Both the position numbers and the translations under genes were made by a program. The notes beneath the pieces were generated by a model that was not told the DNA's origin, ran no database searches, and was given only the letters and a program-made list of their open reading frames with translations. DNA of 64,000 nt from Gemmatimonadota bacterium (GTDB lineage Bacteria > Latescibacterota > UBA2968 > GCA-2709665). This document shows positions 9,332 to 18,671 of the stretch, piece by piece. Within the stretch, counting starts at the first letter, position 1; the number at the start of each line of letters is the position of its first letter. The stretch covers positions 58,714-122,713 of the forward strand of contig JAPPFJ010000018.1 of the NCBI GenBank assembly GCA_028877215.1. The letters are read 5' to 3'.

Positions 9332-9403
9332 CCCTGGAAGAGAATCCTACATCCGCGGCGGTTGGAAACCCGAAACGAAAAAACGATCAACGGACCCGCG
9401 CGA

Positions 9404-9739
9404 CTAACGGCGCACGTCGGTTAGTATTTCCTCAATGGAATCGACGAGCCGTTGTTTGGGTACGGCGCCTACCACGCGGTCCACGACGTTTCCATCCTTG
9501 AAGAACAGGAGCGTTGGCAGGCTCTGTATACCGTACCGGACTGCTGACGAATGGGATGTGTCGAAATCCATTTTCCCGACTTTCAGCCGCCCGGCGTATT
9601 CGGCGGCCAGTTCCTTGATAATCGGGGCGATGAGCCGGCAAGGGCCGCACCAGTTCGCGCCGACGTCGACGAGCACGGGCGAGTCTGAGGAAATGACCTC
9701 CGTCTCAAAGGTCGCATCCGTAAACGTGGCGGGCGTCAC
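9404..9739 (-). CDS. trxA: Thioredoxin
   Basis: 111 aa; VLVDVGANWCGPCRLIAPIIKELAAEY active site and SLPTLLFFKDG. Confidence 0.95.
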   Translation of the reverse strand: MTPATFTDATFETEVISSDSPVLVDVGANWCGPCRLIAPIIKELAAEYAGRLKVGKMDFDTSHSSAVRYGIQSLPTLLFFKDGNVVDRVVGAVPKQRLVDSIEEILTDVRR

Positions 9740-9756
9740 TGATCTAACCTCCTTGT

Positions 9757-9996
9757 TTAAAGTGATTTATTACTCGGATCGAGCCGCGAAAAGGCAGGGA
9801 AGAAGAATTCCGGTTCGATGGACCGGACCCTGCCCAGATCGCACATCAGGCCGATATGCTTCGCGTTGGGGGAGATCCTGCCGGTCTCCCAACGGGCAAT
9901 GGTGGACTGGGGAACAGCGAGAATTTCTCCCAACTGCTGCTGGGTCATCCCCACGGCATGACGAAACTCCCTGATCCGCAGCCAGTCGAACGGCAC
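9757..9996 (-). CDS. XRE-family helix-turn-helix regulator
   Basis: 79 aa; VGMTQQQLGEILAVPQSTIARWETGRISPNAKHI. Confidence 0.9.
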   Translation of the reverse strand: MPFDWLRIREFRHAVGMTQQQLGEILAVPQSTIARWETGRISPNAKHIGLMCDLGRVRSIEPEFFFPAFSRLDPSNKSL

Positions 9997-10024
9997 GAAA
10001 CCCTCCTGCGGTTATATCATCTTT

Positions 10025-10038
10025 GCTATAAATATAGC
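10025..10038. promoter_or_regulatory. Operator-like inverted repeat upstream of XRE gene
   Basis: GCTATA-aa-TATAGC, 29 bp upstream of the XRE start. Confidence 0.5.
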
Positions 10039-10204
10039 GGATCGCAGGAATGCTGTCAAGGACGATATTGTTCCTGGCATATCCATCGATACGGATTTGG
10101 AGGCACTGAATGGGGTGTCGCGGGTACCGCTGGTCGGTGTTGTATAAGGGGCACGATGGACGCGAGCGTGGACAACGGGCGCGGATGATCCGTTCACGTC
10201 TAAC

Positions 10205-11230
10205 TTATGCGGCCCCTTCAAGTCCTGTTTTCAATGTCGAATAACATGCGTTCCATCGGTCCAATTCATCCCGCACCTCTTCTTCATCTCCCATGGTCGT
10301 CCAGCAGGTGACGCCGTGGATGAACATCAGCATCCGTTCGATCGCCAGTGCAGCCGATTTCTCCCCTCGCCACGGCGGTTCGCAGACTTTCCGGTACGCT
10401 TTGAGGAATGCGGCTTCCACGCCTTCGTCCACGAGTCGATATCGCGCCGGTTCGCCCCACGGCAAGTCGGCTTGCGGCGCCAGGTAGTACATGGAGACGC
10501 ATACTTCGAACACGCGCCGACCTCGAGACCCGTGATTGCAGTCGATGAACCAGAGTTGCCCTTCGCGATCGATGATCATATTCCGCGGGCCCGTGTCCAG
10601 GTGCAGACCCGTTTCGACCAGGTGAGGACGCAGGCGATCGATCGCTTCGGCGCAGCGTTCCATCGACGCCACGTACTCGATGAATTGGTCGTGATATGGC
10701 TTTCTCCTGGTCGACACCCGCATCTTACGGACGTCCTCCACCAGACTGTCGATCGCCAGATGATTCATGCAGAGACTTTCTTCGTCCGGAAGATCCCGGT
10801 ATCCAACGCCTGCATTGTGAAGTCGGGCAATTTCAGACCCCGCCAGACGCACGTCCGATTCGATTCCCCGCGTCGGCGGCCTTCCCTCCACGAACGGGAA
10901 GACCTCGACTGTCATCCCCCGCTCCGTCACCGAGAAGGTCTTCCCGTCAAACGAACTCAACGGCAGGACGGTCCGTACGCCACGATCGTTCAGGTGCGTC
11001 TGGAATCGATGTACCTGCGACAGACGACGAACCAATGACAATGAACCCTCTGAGTTCCGCGCGGGAGCGGAGACCCGCAGGACGTGCGATTTCCCGGTAT
11101 TCCCGCACGCGATCCTGACGACATGGGCGATCCTGCCGCTCATGGCGTGATATCGTCCATCCCAGAGAATCTCGTACTTACGTTTGAGCCATTCGGGATC
11201 TGGAAGCGAATGGTCCAAGCTCAACGCCAT
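10205..11230 (-). CDS. Aminoglycoside phosphotransferase-family (APH-like) protein
   Basis: 341 aa; LHLDTGPRNMIIDREGQLWFIDCNHGSRGRR catalytic/Brenner-type motif. Confidence 0.8.
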   Translation of the reverse strand: MALSLDHSLPDPEWLKRKYEILWDGRYHAMSGRIAHVVRIACGNTGKSHVLRVSAPARNSEGSLSLVRRLSQVHRFQTHLNDRGVRTVLPLSSFDGKTFSVTERGMTVEVFPFVEGRPPTRGIESDVRLAGSEIARLHNAGVGYRDLPDEESLCMNHLAIDSLVEDVRKMRVSTRRKPYHDQFIEYVASMERCAEAIDRLRPHLVETGLHLDTGPRNMIIDREGQLWFIDCNHGSRGRRVFEVCVSMYYLAPQADLPWGEPARYRLVDEGVEAAFLKAYRKVCEPPWRGEKSAALAIERMLMFIHGVTCWTTMGDEEEVRDELDRWNACYSTLKTGLEGAA

Positions 11231-11352
11231 ATCACCCCACCTCTACACCATGGAATACCGTTGCCGCCAGTCCAAAACCAAAGGTGTCGACGGCGTGCGC
11301 GTTCATCTTCGACTCCGATGGATCGTATCGTCGAACGGCAGGTGTCAGTATA

Positions 11353-12093
11353 TCACCCACCATTCAGCTCTTCGTGAATCCGCCGTTTTCCGAACTCGAT
11401 AAAGGATTCAGTCTGGTTATTCAGCAACTCGCGTTCGTCCGGCGTCTCCGTACCCCGGTATGACGCGACTGCCGCGGCGATTAGCGGTTTCCATTCGGGA
11501 AACCGGGAACGAGCCCATTTGCCGCTGGAAAACTTCGATGCAACGACGTTACGCTCCTGCACGCTAAAAATGATCCGGCACATGTTGAGGACGCAGTAGT
11601 CGGGGTATTGAAGGTTCTGCTGGATGAACGTCAACTCGTGCTCGAGAGCAGTCGTGATTTCGACCCACGACGGCGCCGGAAAGATATCCTTCGGGGGCGG
11701 ACCATAGAGCGTAATGTAACGCTTTGCCCTGATATGCGCGCAATGCAGCGACCATGATTCGTCCCGTATTTCGGGCTGCAACTGGTGGGCGGGTGGGTGC
11801 GTTTTGACGGCATCCTCATAGAGGATGAAATAGGCGTCCAATTCTCCACCCAGTGGCGGAAAGCGCTCCGAAAGGTCCCTCTGCAGTTGAAGAATCGCGT
11901 CTTTGTCTCGACTGCGCAACGGTCCGGTGAGGATCACGTGACAGTCTATGTCCTGAACCGGCCCGGAATCCGGAAATACGGAGGCACCGTGCATGTAGAT
12001 GCCGTGCAGGTTCTCATCGAGGATAACTTCAAGACCGCCAACGAAGGCCTGGCAGACCTTCCTGGCGTTTGAGGGGAGTTGGTCGAACTTCAT
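11353..12093 (-). CDS. Nucleotidyltransferase with AadA-like C-terminal (DUF4111-type) domain
   Basis: 246 aa; IYMHGASVFPDSGPVQDIDCHVIL and CVLNMCRIIFSVQERNVVASKFSSGKWA. Confidence 0.75.
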   Translation of the reverse strand: MKFDQLPSNARKVCQAFVGGLEVILDENLHGIYMHGASVFPDSGPVQDIDCHVILTGPLRSRDKDAILQLQRDLSERFPPLGGELDAYFILYEDAVKTHPPAHQLQPEIRDESWSLHCAHIRAKRYITLYGPPPKDIFPAPSWVEITTALEHELTFIQQNLQYPDYCVLNMCRIIFSVQERNVVASKFSSGKWARSRFPEWKPLIAAAVASYRGTETPDERELLNNQTESFIEFGKRRIHEELNGG

Positions 12094-12126
12094 AAGGCGG
12101 GATGCGTCACCTATCGTGTGATGGCA

Positions 12127-12603
12127 TCAGTCGAGCGACGGGGAGATGCTTTTCTTCAAAGTATACCGCACTTCTTCATAGCCGTCCTTTATTACGACCT
12201 CTCCCCTTCTCCGGCCGAGATGTTCGTAGAACCCCTCGGCGCGGGTGTTTGTTTCTGTTTCCAGCCAGATCTCCTCAGCGCCGTTTTGCCATAACCAGTC
12301 AACAGCTGTCTTCGTCAGCCGTCGCCCGATTCCGCGGCCTTCGTATGCCGGGAGGACGAACAGCGCCCAGATGGACCGGGTTTTGCTATTCGCGATACAA
12401 AATCCGACGACGGGTTTGCCGGCTTCCGCCACCCAACACCTGCCCTCGGTCCGCAGCAATTCCTCGGAGCGCTCGGGCGTTATACCGGACGCTGCCAGAT
12501 CTGCCTCGGTCATCGCGTTTTCGGTCACAGCCGTCCGGATTTCGAACAGCACGGGTATGTCGGCTGCGATGGCCTTGCGGATTTGGACCTGGTCTATGGT
12601 CAA
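12127..12603 (-). CDS. GNAT-family N-acetyltransferase
   Basis: 158 aa; IWALFVLPAYEGRGIGRRLTKTAVDWL acetyl-CoA binding motif. Confidence 0.9.
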   Translation of the reverse strand: MTIDQVQIRKAIAADIPVLFEIRTAVTENAMTEADLAASGITPERSEELLRTEGRCWVAEAGKPVVGFCIANSKTRSIWALFVLPAYEGRGIGRRLTKTAVDWLWQNGAEEIWLETETNTRAEGFYEHLGRRRGEVVIKDGYEEVRYTLKKSISPSLD

Positions 12604-12647
12604 TTCATACGGTCCTTGATTGGTCGACTCCGGAACCCTCTCTGAAT

Positions 12648-13145
12648 TTACGACTTGCCGGGCGGCTCAGATACGATACCGATATTCTTTGGCCCCTTGA
12701 ACGGGAATTCGACGCGTTCAAAGGACACCTTATGGCGGCCGTAGTATGCTTCGATGGCATCGAGCAGTTCGTCCCTTCCCAGTTTTTCCTCAGACCAGAA
12801 ATTGCAGCAGGGCACGAGGACTACGGGTCGAGTGAGAGCTGCCTGAGCCACGGGCCGGGTCGCTTCGTCGGCGTGCAATCCAATAATCAGGTCATAGAAG
12901 TCAGTCATAGAGGCATCGAATTCCACAGGTTGGTTTGGCACGCCCTTGAGCGTCCAGGCGCGAGGGTCGACGACCTCGCAGTCGTAATTGTACCGCTTGC
13001 GCAGAATCCGGGTCAACATGCCCTGCCCGCCGGCAACGTCTGCGAGATAGCGGACCGTTTTTCCAAAGCGCGTATCTATAAATGATGCAAGCACATCAAA
13101 TCGCTTTGGATCACCATGAAATCGATGTCGAGAGTTACTCTTCAA
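12648..13145 (-). CDS. Small class I methyltransferase-like protein
   Basis: 165 aa; YLADVAGGQGMLTRILRKRY, YDLIIGLHADEATRPV, VVLVPCCNFWSEEKLG. Confidence 0.65.
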   Translation of the reverse strand: MKSNSRHRFHGDPKRFDVLASFIDTRFGKTVRYLADVAGGQGMLTRILRKRYNYDCEVVDPRAWTLKGVPNQPVEFDASMTDFYDLIIGLHADEATRPVAQAALTRPVVLVPCCNFWSEEKLGRDELLDAIEAYYGRHKVSFERVEFPFKGPKNIGIVSEPPGKS

Positions 13146-13166
13146 ATCCGTTATTTTCTTATTTCA

Positions 13167-13818
13167 CATCGCAACTGACCAAAAACGGGTGAGGTTAACT
13201 ACGAAAGTCGCGGACGTGCGCCAAATATAGGGATGAAAAATACTCCTATAGCCATTGGCGAAACGTATCCGTCACACTTTCGCCTGAATGTCATGCAAGG
13301 GAGGACGAAAGGCTGGCAATTCGTCCGCGCACAGGTTTGTCCTCAAACGGCATGTGCGACACGTCCAATAGAGAAGACGGGAGATTCTTCGCTCCGCTCA
13401 GAATGACATGCTTTGCATTAACCATTGGCAAAATGTACCGGTCAGATCTTCGCTCCGCTCTGAATGACACGCTGGCCAACAGTCAAGCACAATGCTTCCC
13501 GCTGTCATCCAGAGGAGGCCTGCGCGCGACATCGGCGAAACGCGTCCGTCACACGTGCTTCCCACGATCATTCCGAGGTGGCGCCAGGCCGACGAAGGAT
13601 CTACTGCAGCATCGTCCCGTGCGATTTGCTCGCTTCGATACCTGGGAGGCAGCACGTCCGCCTCCAGCGCAGGACGGAAGCGGCGAAAGATGCTTCGACG
13701 CCGGTCAGATTGAGAAGCATTGCAACAGACGCGAACCCGTGGCAACCTCGTTTTCGTTGTCCGAGTCAAAGCCGACCATATTTGCGAATGGAATCCAACG
13801 GTTCTTGGACAGCAGTGA
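13167..13818. repeat. Composite intergenic repeat (families A+D), about 650 bp
   Basis: Shares multiple blocks with 55585-56200 (ACTACGAAAG...AAATATA; GAAGACGGGAGATTCTTCG; GTCATCCAGAGGAGGCCTG; GCCGACGAAGGATCTACTGCAGCAT; GAAGCGGCGAA-GATGCTTCGACGCCG; inverted family D). Confidence 0.85.
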
Positions 13819-13847
13819 TTACACATTACGGCTTCGTTCTAAAATAG

Positions 13848-14216
13848 TCATTGTACATTAACAGGTTCCCGTATCACCGATGATCTGAAAAACCGCTCCT
13901 GGAATTCGGTCAGCGCCAGGATCTGCTCGTCGGAAAAGTCCTTGCCGGGGGACGCGATAACGAGCTTGTCATCCTCATCGTCAGACCGTCGTATGACCGC
14001 GATACACCTGCCTGTGAAGGTCCCGACCGGTTTGCAGACACCCAGAATATAGGCGTCCAGATCCTCGCCGTCAGGCGCCGGCACGCCCGGGAGAAAACCG
14101 TAGTTGACGGGATAGACGAACCCCGCGTCAGGGTGCCTGGATCCCAGCGGCCGGTCGACCGAAATCCGGACTGTCTTTCCGATGAACGTCCTCGCATCCG
14201 CGAGTTGGTGCGTCAT
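13848..14216 (-). CDS. Inorganic pyrophosphatase-like protein
   Basis: 122 aa; DRPLGSRHPDAGFVYPVNYGFLPGVPAPDGEDLDAYILG. Confidence 0.85.
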   Translation of the reverse strand: MTHQLADARTFIGKTVRISVDRPLGSRHPDAGFVYPVNYGFLPGVPAPDGEDLDAYILGVCKPVGTFTGRCIAVIRRSDDEDDKLVIASPGKDFSDEQILALTEFQERFFRSSVIREPVNVQ

Positions 14217-14255
14217 ATTTTGTTGATCTCCACCGGCAAATCTTCCGCTGCACCT

Positions 14256-14600
14256 TTACACCCGGTCATAAATGCAGGCATCCAGAATACTCAACACCTC
14301 ATTGAGTACGGACTGCGGTGCTTTCGAAACCCGTATCGCGTTCCGGCTGATGAAATCAACTGGTTTGATTTGCTCCACCATGATATAGCCGCTGATGTCC
14401 TGTCCTTCCGGAATGGAAACATGAAAGGGGATATTCCTGAGGGTGCTGGTGATCGGGCAGACCATCGCAAGACCCGTATGTCTGTTGAACATCGTCCGAC
14501 TGATTACCAGCGCGGGACGACGGCCCATCTGCTCATGCCCCCGCTGCGGATCAAAACTTAGAACGACGAAATCGCCTTTTTCGGGAACATATTCCGGCAT
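14256..14600 (-). CDS. mazF: MazF/PemK-family endoribonuclease toxin
   Basis: 114 aa; KGDFVVLSFDPQRGHEQMGRRPALVISRTMFN...VCPITS. Confidence 0.93.
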   Translation of the reverse strand: MPEYVPEKGDFVVLSFDPQRGHEQMGRRPALVISRTMFNRHTGLAMVCPITSTLRNIPFHVSIPEGQDISGYIMVEQIKPVDFISRNAIRVSKAPQSVLNEVLSILDACIYDRV

Positions 14601-14849
14601 TTACCAGGCCTCTTTTCCTGTGGGACCTCCCCATTCCGTTTCTTCGACCTGATCGTTCGTAGGCATCCTGGAGACCAGTTCGCGCAAATCGTATTTCCCT
14701 CGCACTTTAGTAAAGGGTTCGACGATGATCTGTCCGTCGTTGACGGAGACGTTGACCTGATCTCCAACGTTGATTCGGGCTTCCGTCATAATCGCTTTGG
14801 AGAAGCGAAGTCCCTGGCTGTTGCCCCATTTCTGTACTCTGGTCACCAT
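14601..14849 (-). CDS. mazE: MazE/AbrB-family antitoxin
   Basis: 82 aa; VQKWGNSQGLRFSKAIMTEARINVGDQVNVSV, directly upstream of mazF. Confidence 0.93.
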   Translation of the reverse strand: MVTRVQKWGNSQGLRFSKAIMTEARINVGDQVNVSVNDGQIIVEPFTKVRGKYDLRELVSRMPTNDQVEETEWGGPTGKEAW

Positions 14850-14878
14850 CGGCCGCCTCCTTCAATTCCAAAGATCCA

Positions 14879-14905
14879 TAGTGTATATACTAAGTATATA
14901 CACTA
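14879..14905. promoter_or_regulatory. mazEF operator palindrome
   Basis: TAGTGTATATACT-a-AGTATATACACTA, perfect 13-bp arms, 29 bp upstream of mazE. Confidence 0.85.
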
Positions 14906-14968
14906 ATTTGTTTGATTGCAAGAGTATTTAAATAGATTGGGTTGTGGGTCGGTCTGGACCTGTCGATT

Positions 14969-15427
14969 TCACCCTGTCAGAATTTCCATTTGAACGTGCG
15001 TATCATCTTCGTCGACGATCGAGAATCCCAGCCTGTCGTAGAATGCGATGGCGCGCGTGTTGATTTTCAGAACCTGAAGCCTCACTACCTTTTTCTGTGC
15101 ACGAGCATCCGAGACGATTAGCCGCATACACGCCGACCCGAGCCCCTTCCGCTGGTATTCGGGAAGAATGAAGATCTGATTAATTCTGACCCGATCGGCG
15201 GTCGCAGACGTGGAAAAGTAACCGACGTCAATCCCTTTATACTGGATAATTCGCGCATCCTGTGAAGCAAACCGCAATTCATGCAACTCTCGCTGATCGG
15301 CTCCGTCCCAGCCCCAGACCTTTTCGACGTATTCCCGGAATGCCGCCTCCTTCACGGCAAAAGTGAAGTCAACGTCCACCGAATCCGCCTTGCGAATAGC
15401 GAATCCATCCATAGCAAAATCATACAT
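14969..15427 (-). CDS. GNAT-family N-acetyltransferase
   Basis: 152 aa; INQIFILPEYQRKGLGSACMRLIVSDA. Confidence 0.9.
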   Translation of the reverse strand: MYDFAMDGFAIRKADSVDVDFTFAVKEAAFREYVEKVWGWDGADQRELHELRFASQDARIIQYKGIDVGYFSTSATADRVRINQIFILPEYQRKGLGSACMRLIVSDARAQKKVVRLQVLKINTRAIAFYDRLGFSIVDEDDTHVQMEILTG

Positions 15428-15482
15428 TTATGTCGTGAAATCTGTTGAAAACGCTTTGAGGTCATTCCACGACAATGGACTC

Positions 15483-16052
15483 CTAGGCACCAATCCCAGC
15501 GGAAATCTCGACGATGTCAAGATCGGGCCGTGAAAGCACGACCGAGGATGGCAGTCCCAGTTGTTTCCACAGAGCGAACGGTTCCAGGTAGGAATTGCGG
15601 CTGACGAACAGGCTCATAACGGTCCCATGTGTGACGATCGCGATGTTTTCTTTCTGTGGGCGGTCCGAAAGTCTTTGTACCGCGTTCGCAAACCTTTCAT
15701 ATGCGCAATCCGCTGTTTCCTCACCGAAAACCTGATCGGCGGGTTGTTCGTAGAATTGCCTGATCGATTGCTCGAATCGCTCCTTCTCCAGGAAGCCGAC
15801 GTTGACCCGCTCATGTTCGTGCAGCCCTTCGACCACTTCCATCGGAATTTTGAGAACGCCCGTCGCGATTTCAGCCGTTTCAATGGCCTTGGGTTCGATG
15901 CTGCTGACGACCCGGTCCAGATTATACCGGTCCAATCGCTCGCCCATTTTCTGCGCGCGCCGGCGCCCTTCGCAGGAAAGCCGCCATTCCTTCGCGGGTA
16001 CGGACGGATCGATCTCCGGCAACGAATGTTTCACAAGAATGAGCGTTTGCAT
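15483..16052 (-). CDS. Histidine phosphatase family protein
   Basis: 189 aa; LILVKHSLPEID, AEIATGVL, IAIVTHGTVMSLFV; the phosphoacceptor motif is KHS rather than RHG. Confidence 0.75.
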   Translation of the reverse strand: MQTLILVKHSLPEIDPSVPAKEWRLSCEGRRRAQKMGERLDRYNLDRVVSSIEPKAIETAEIATGVLKIPMEVVEGLHEHERVNVGFLEKERFEQSIRQFYEQPADQVFGEETADCAYERFANAVQRLSDRPQKENIAIVTHGTVMSLFVSRNSYLEPFALWKQLGLPSSVVLSRPDLDIVEISAGIGA

Positions 16053-16205
16053 TAAGACGCGACGGCTCCTTCCAGACGCACAGTGGAGTTGACGCTAGAT
16101 GCATTCACCTCCGCTCAGAATGACAGGCAGGCTGACGTAACCTCTTCTGCTCCAGTCGGATGATGACCTATCCGTCTGTCATTCGCACCGGCCAGCCGTG
16201 CAACA

Positions 16206-16318
16206 CATCCGCAGCACTCCCCCCTTGAGGGGGAGTCGCAGAAGCCGAGCCGGTCCCCTGAACCTGAGGTAGGATGCCAACGGGGCCGGCGACGGCTGAT
16301 GCGGTGGGGGGATTTCAA
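16206..16318. repeat. Dispersed repeat family B copy (inverted)
   Basis: CACTCCCCCCTTGAGGGGGAGTCGCAGAAGCCGAGCC...GGCCGGCGACGGCTGATGCGGTGGGGGGATTT. Confidence 0.85.
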
Positions 16319-16366
16319 CCCCTTATCGTATTCAGGCGAATTGCGTCGAAGTCCTCATGTAAGATT

Positions 16367-17674
16367 TCAATGTCCTTCCATTCTCAGAGCTTGCTGCACG
16401 GCGTTGCGCACAATCCGTCTCTTGTCATTCGCGATTGACCGAACCGCCGCCAGAGCGTCGGAGGTGCCGATTTTTCCTAAAGCCAGCGCCGCCTCCGCCC
16501 GAGGACCCTTTCGAGGATCCTTGAGACGGGATGCGAGGAAGGGCACCCCCCTCGGTTCCCGAAGTCCGGCAAAGGCATGGGTAACGCCGGAAAGTGCCTC
16601 AAGATCATCGGTGTCACCCAAGGCAATCAGACGATCGAAATGGTCTCCGCCAGTCATCGAAAGTATCCGTACGGCAAGACTCCTCGCCACTCTTGCTTTG
16701 TGTCGGGCAGGATAGGAATCGCCTGCAAAGCGGATATAATGAAACGCCACGTCCTGGGCTTCGTCAGCCCATTTTGCCACCCAATCGCCGATCTCCTGAA
16801 TATCGTCATCAGTGCCCGGGAAATAACGCATGGACGCCATTTCGATTGCGCCGCGAACGAGTTCGTCTCTGGGAATGACCGGAAGAACACTGCGCGCGAA
16901 CGTCGCGATTTCCTTCGCCTCCCGACTTTGACTATTGGACGCATGCGTGCCCTCCGCAAGTTTGAGTACCTCCACTGGCGGCAGATGCCTTGCAGCCGCC
17001 AACATCATGGCGCGGGCTAGACGGGGAGTCAGAAAGGTCCGGTGGTAAAGATGAAGCATTGCTTCCAGAAACCTCGGGCAATGTTCGCGAAACAGCATCG
17101 CATGCTGCCGGGCATCTTCGAGGCTCAACCCAGAAACCTCGGCGACGAGCATCTGACAAAGAACGTCGGAATCCAGGTATCGTCGCGGCGCCAGACTCCA
17201 AAGCATTTCCGAGATGCTTCGCTTCCGCGACCACGGGATTCCGTTTTCGTAACAACAGGTTTCGAGTTCGGAAATCACGTCCCCGTGCCAATGCCTGTCC
17301 AAGGCTGTTGCTAGTGCTGCAGCATCTTTGATCTCCGGCCAATTCAATTGTGCGATGAGACATTCGGGCGGCAATGGGACTTTGAACACGACCGTGTCTT
17401 CCATCTCATGGATGTAGTCCCGCCCACGCTCATACATATCTAGATCGACGGCTAGAACCACGCCGACATCGGGTCCCTCGGCGCGGCGCCGCCTGATAGG
17501 CGTGACGTGATAGAACCAGGTCGCCTGACGGTGGCGGTGCTGACCGGATTTCCGCGCGGGGTGAAACCCTTCCTTGCGGATCGCGTCGGCGTTCTCTCGG
17601 CTTGTTGCGTGCCAGAGAGCCTGCTTGTCCAAGAGACTGTCCGAAATCGATGGCACCTGCATGGGGTTCCCCAA
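16367..17674 (-). CDS. HEAT-repeat-like protein with putative ADP-ribosyltransferase-like N-terminus
   Basis: 435 aa; N-term QALWHATSRENADAIRKEGFHPARKSGQ resembles KptA/DarT-type ART starts; C-term GVPFLASRLKDPRKGPRAEAALALGKIGTSDALAAV HEAT-like. Confidence 0.55.
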   Translation of the reverse strand: MGNPMQVPSISDSLLDKQALWHATSRENADAIRKEGFHPARKSGQHRHRQATWFYHVTPIRRRRAEGPDVGVVLAVDLDMYERGRDYIHEMEDTVVFKVPLPPECLIAQLNWPEIKDAAALATALDRHWHGDVISELETCCYENGIPWSRKRSISEMLWSLAPRRYLDSDVLCQMLVAEVSGLSLEDARQHAMLFREHCPRFLEAMLHLYHRTFLTPRLARAMMLAAARHLPPVEVLKLAEGTHASNSQSREAKEIATFARSVLPVIPRDELVRGAIEMASMRYFPGTDDDIQEIGDWVAKWADEAQDVAFHYIRFAGDSYPARHKARVARSLAVRILSMTGGDHFDRLIALGDTDDLEALSGVTHAFAGLREPRGVPFLASRLKDPRKGPRAEAALALGKIGTSDALAAVRSIANDKRRIVRNAVQQALRMEGH

Positions 17675-17735
17675 AACTCAGGAATATTCGAAGACTCGCG
17701 GTGTGGACGCTGGCAGCGTGTTGTTAGACAGCAAG

Positions 17736-18011
17736 TTACTTCAGGTTCAAAACCAGTTCTTTACCCAATGCCCTTGCCGCTTTTCTCAGCGTTGACAACC
17801 GAATGTCTCCGGCACGGTTTTCCAGGCGAGAAATCGCTGTTTTTTTTGTATGCATCAACCTCGCGAGTTGCTCCTGCGTCAAACCGGCTTCCTGTCGGGC
17901 ATGCCGCAGCAGAACGCCGAATTCGAACTCCTTGTACCCTTCCTCGAATCCTTGCTTAAATTTGGGATCTGACTTTTTTCGCCGCGCAATATACGTTTCG
18001 ACGTCACCCAT
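17736..18011 (-). CDS. XRE-family antitoxin-like regulator
   Basis: MGDVETYIARRKKSDPKFKQGFEEGYKEFEFGVLLRHARQEAGLTQEQLARLMHTKKTAISRLENRAGDIRLSTLRKAARALGKELVLNLK. Confidence 0.9.
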   Translation of the reverse strand: MGDVETYIARRKKSDPKFKQGFEEGYKEFEFGVLLRHARQEAGLTQEQLARLMHTKKTAISRLENRAGDIRLSTLRKAARALGKELVLNLK

Positions 18012-18158
18012 GATTCCCGCTCCCTGCGATAAAATTCTATGCGCCTCGCCATTCAAAAAGATAACATATTCGTTAACCTTCGACAACAAAAAAACGGCGA
18101 ATACAAGCCTGATGTCCGTGGCGGAGTTACGGACCGGAATTCGGCGTCCGACTCCCTC

Positions 18159-18632
18159 TCACTGGACCACGTCAACCGGTCTCCAGGGCGGTCCGTTCCG
18201 GGTTAAACTCTCAAGGAGGGAATAAAGGTCCCGCGGCGAGAACGTCTCTTCAGAGCTGCCGATGTCGTCGATAGACCACCAACGAAACTCGCGGAACGCC
18301 GATGCCTCGCCCTGAGCGGGATTCCCGTCCATGATCGGTTCGAAGCGGTCGGTCTGAACCCGATAGAAGTACTCCCTCTGGCTGTAGTCGCGGTGGTCCC
18401 ACGTGAACTCAACTCTCCTGGTCAAGACCAGTCGATCCACTGAGAATCTCGTTGCGCCAGTCTCCTCGGCAACCTCCCGGCGAAGCGCATCCTCGTCGGA
18501 CTCACCGGGCTCAAGCCCCCCGCCCGGAGTCACCCAGAATTCAATTCCGGATACAGGCTCCTGCACCCTCATCAGCAGGACATGGCGGTCCGGCGTCAAC
18601 ATCACCGCTCGTACGACTCTTCTTCTAATCAT
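18159..18632 (-). CDS. NUDIX hydrolase
   Basis: 157 aa; GGGLEPGESDEDALRREVAEETG. Confidence 0.93.
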   Translation of the reverse strand: MIRRRVVRAVMLTPDRHVLLMRVQEPVSGIEFWVTPGGGLEPGESDEDALRREVAEETGATRFSVDRLVLTRRVEFTWDHRDYSQREYFYRVQTDRFEPIMDGNPAQGEASAFREFRWWSIDDIGSSEETFSPRDLYSLLESLTRNGPPWRPVDVVQ

Positions 18633-18671
18633 CGATTTTTCCGTTTCGGCGCTTTCGTTCGTTTCAGCTAT

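Noticed and set aside
14133-14561. 142-aa plus-strand ORF
   Set aside because: Antisense to mazF and the pyrophosphatase.
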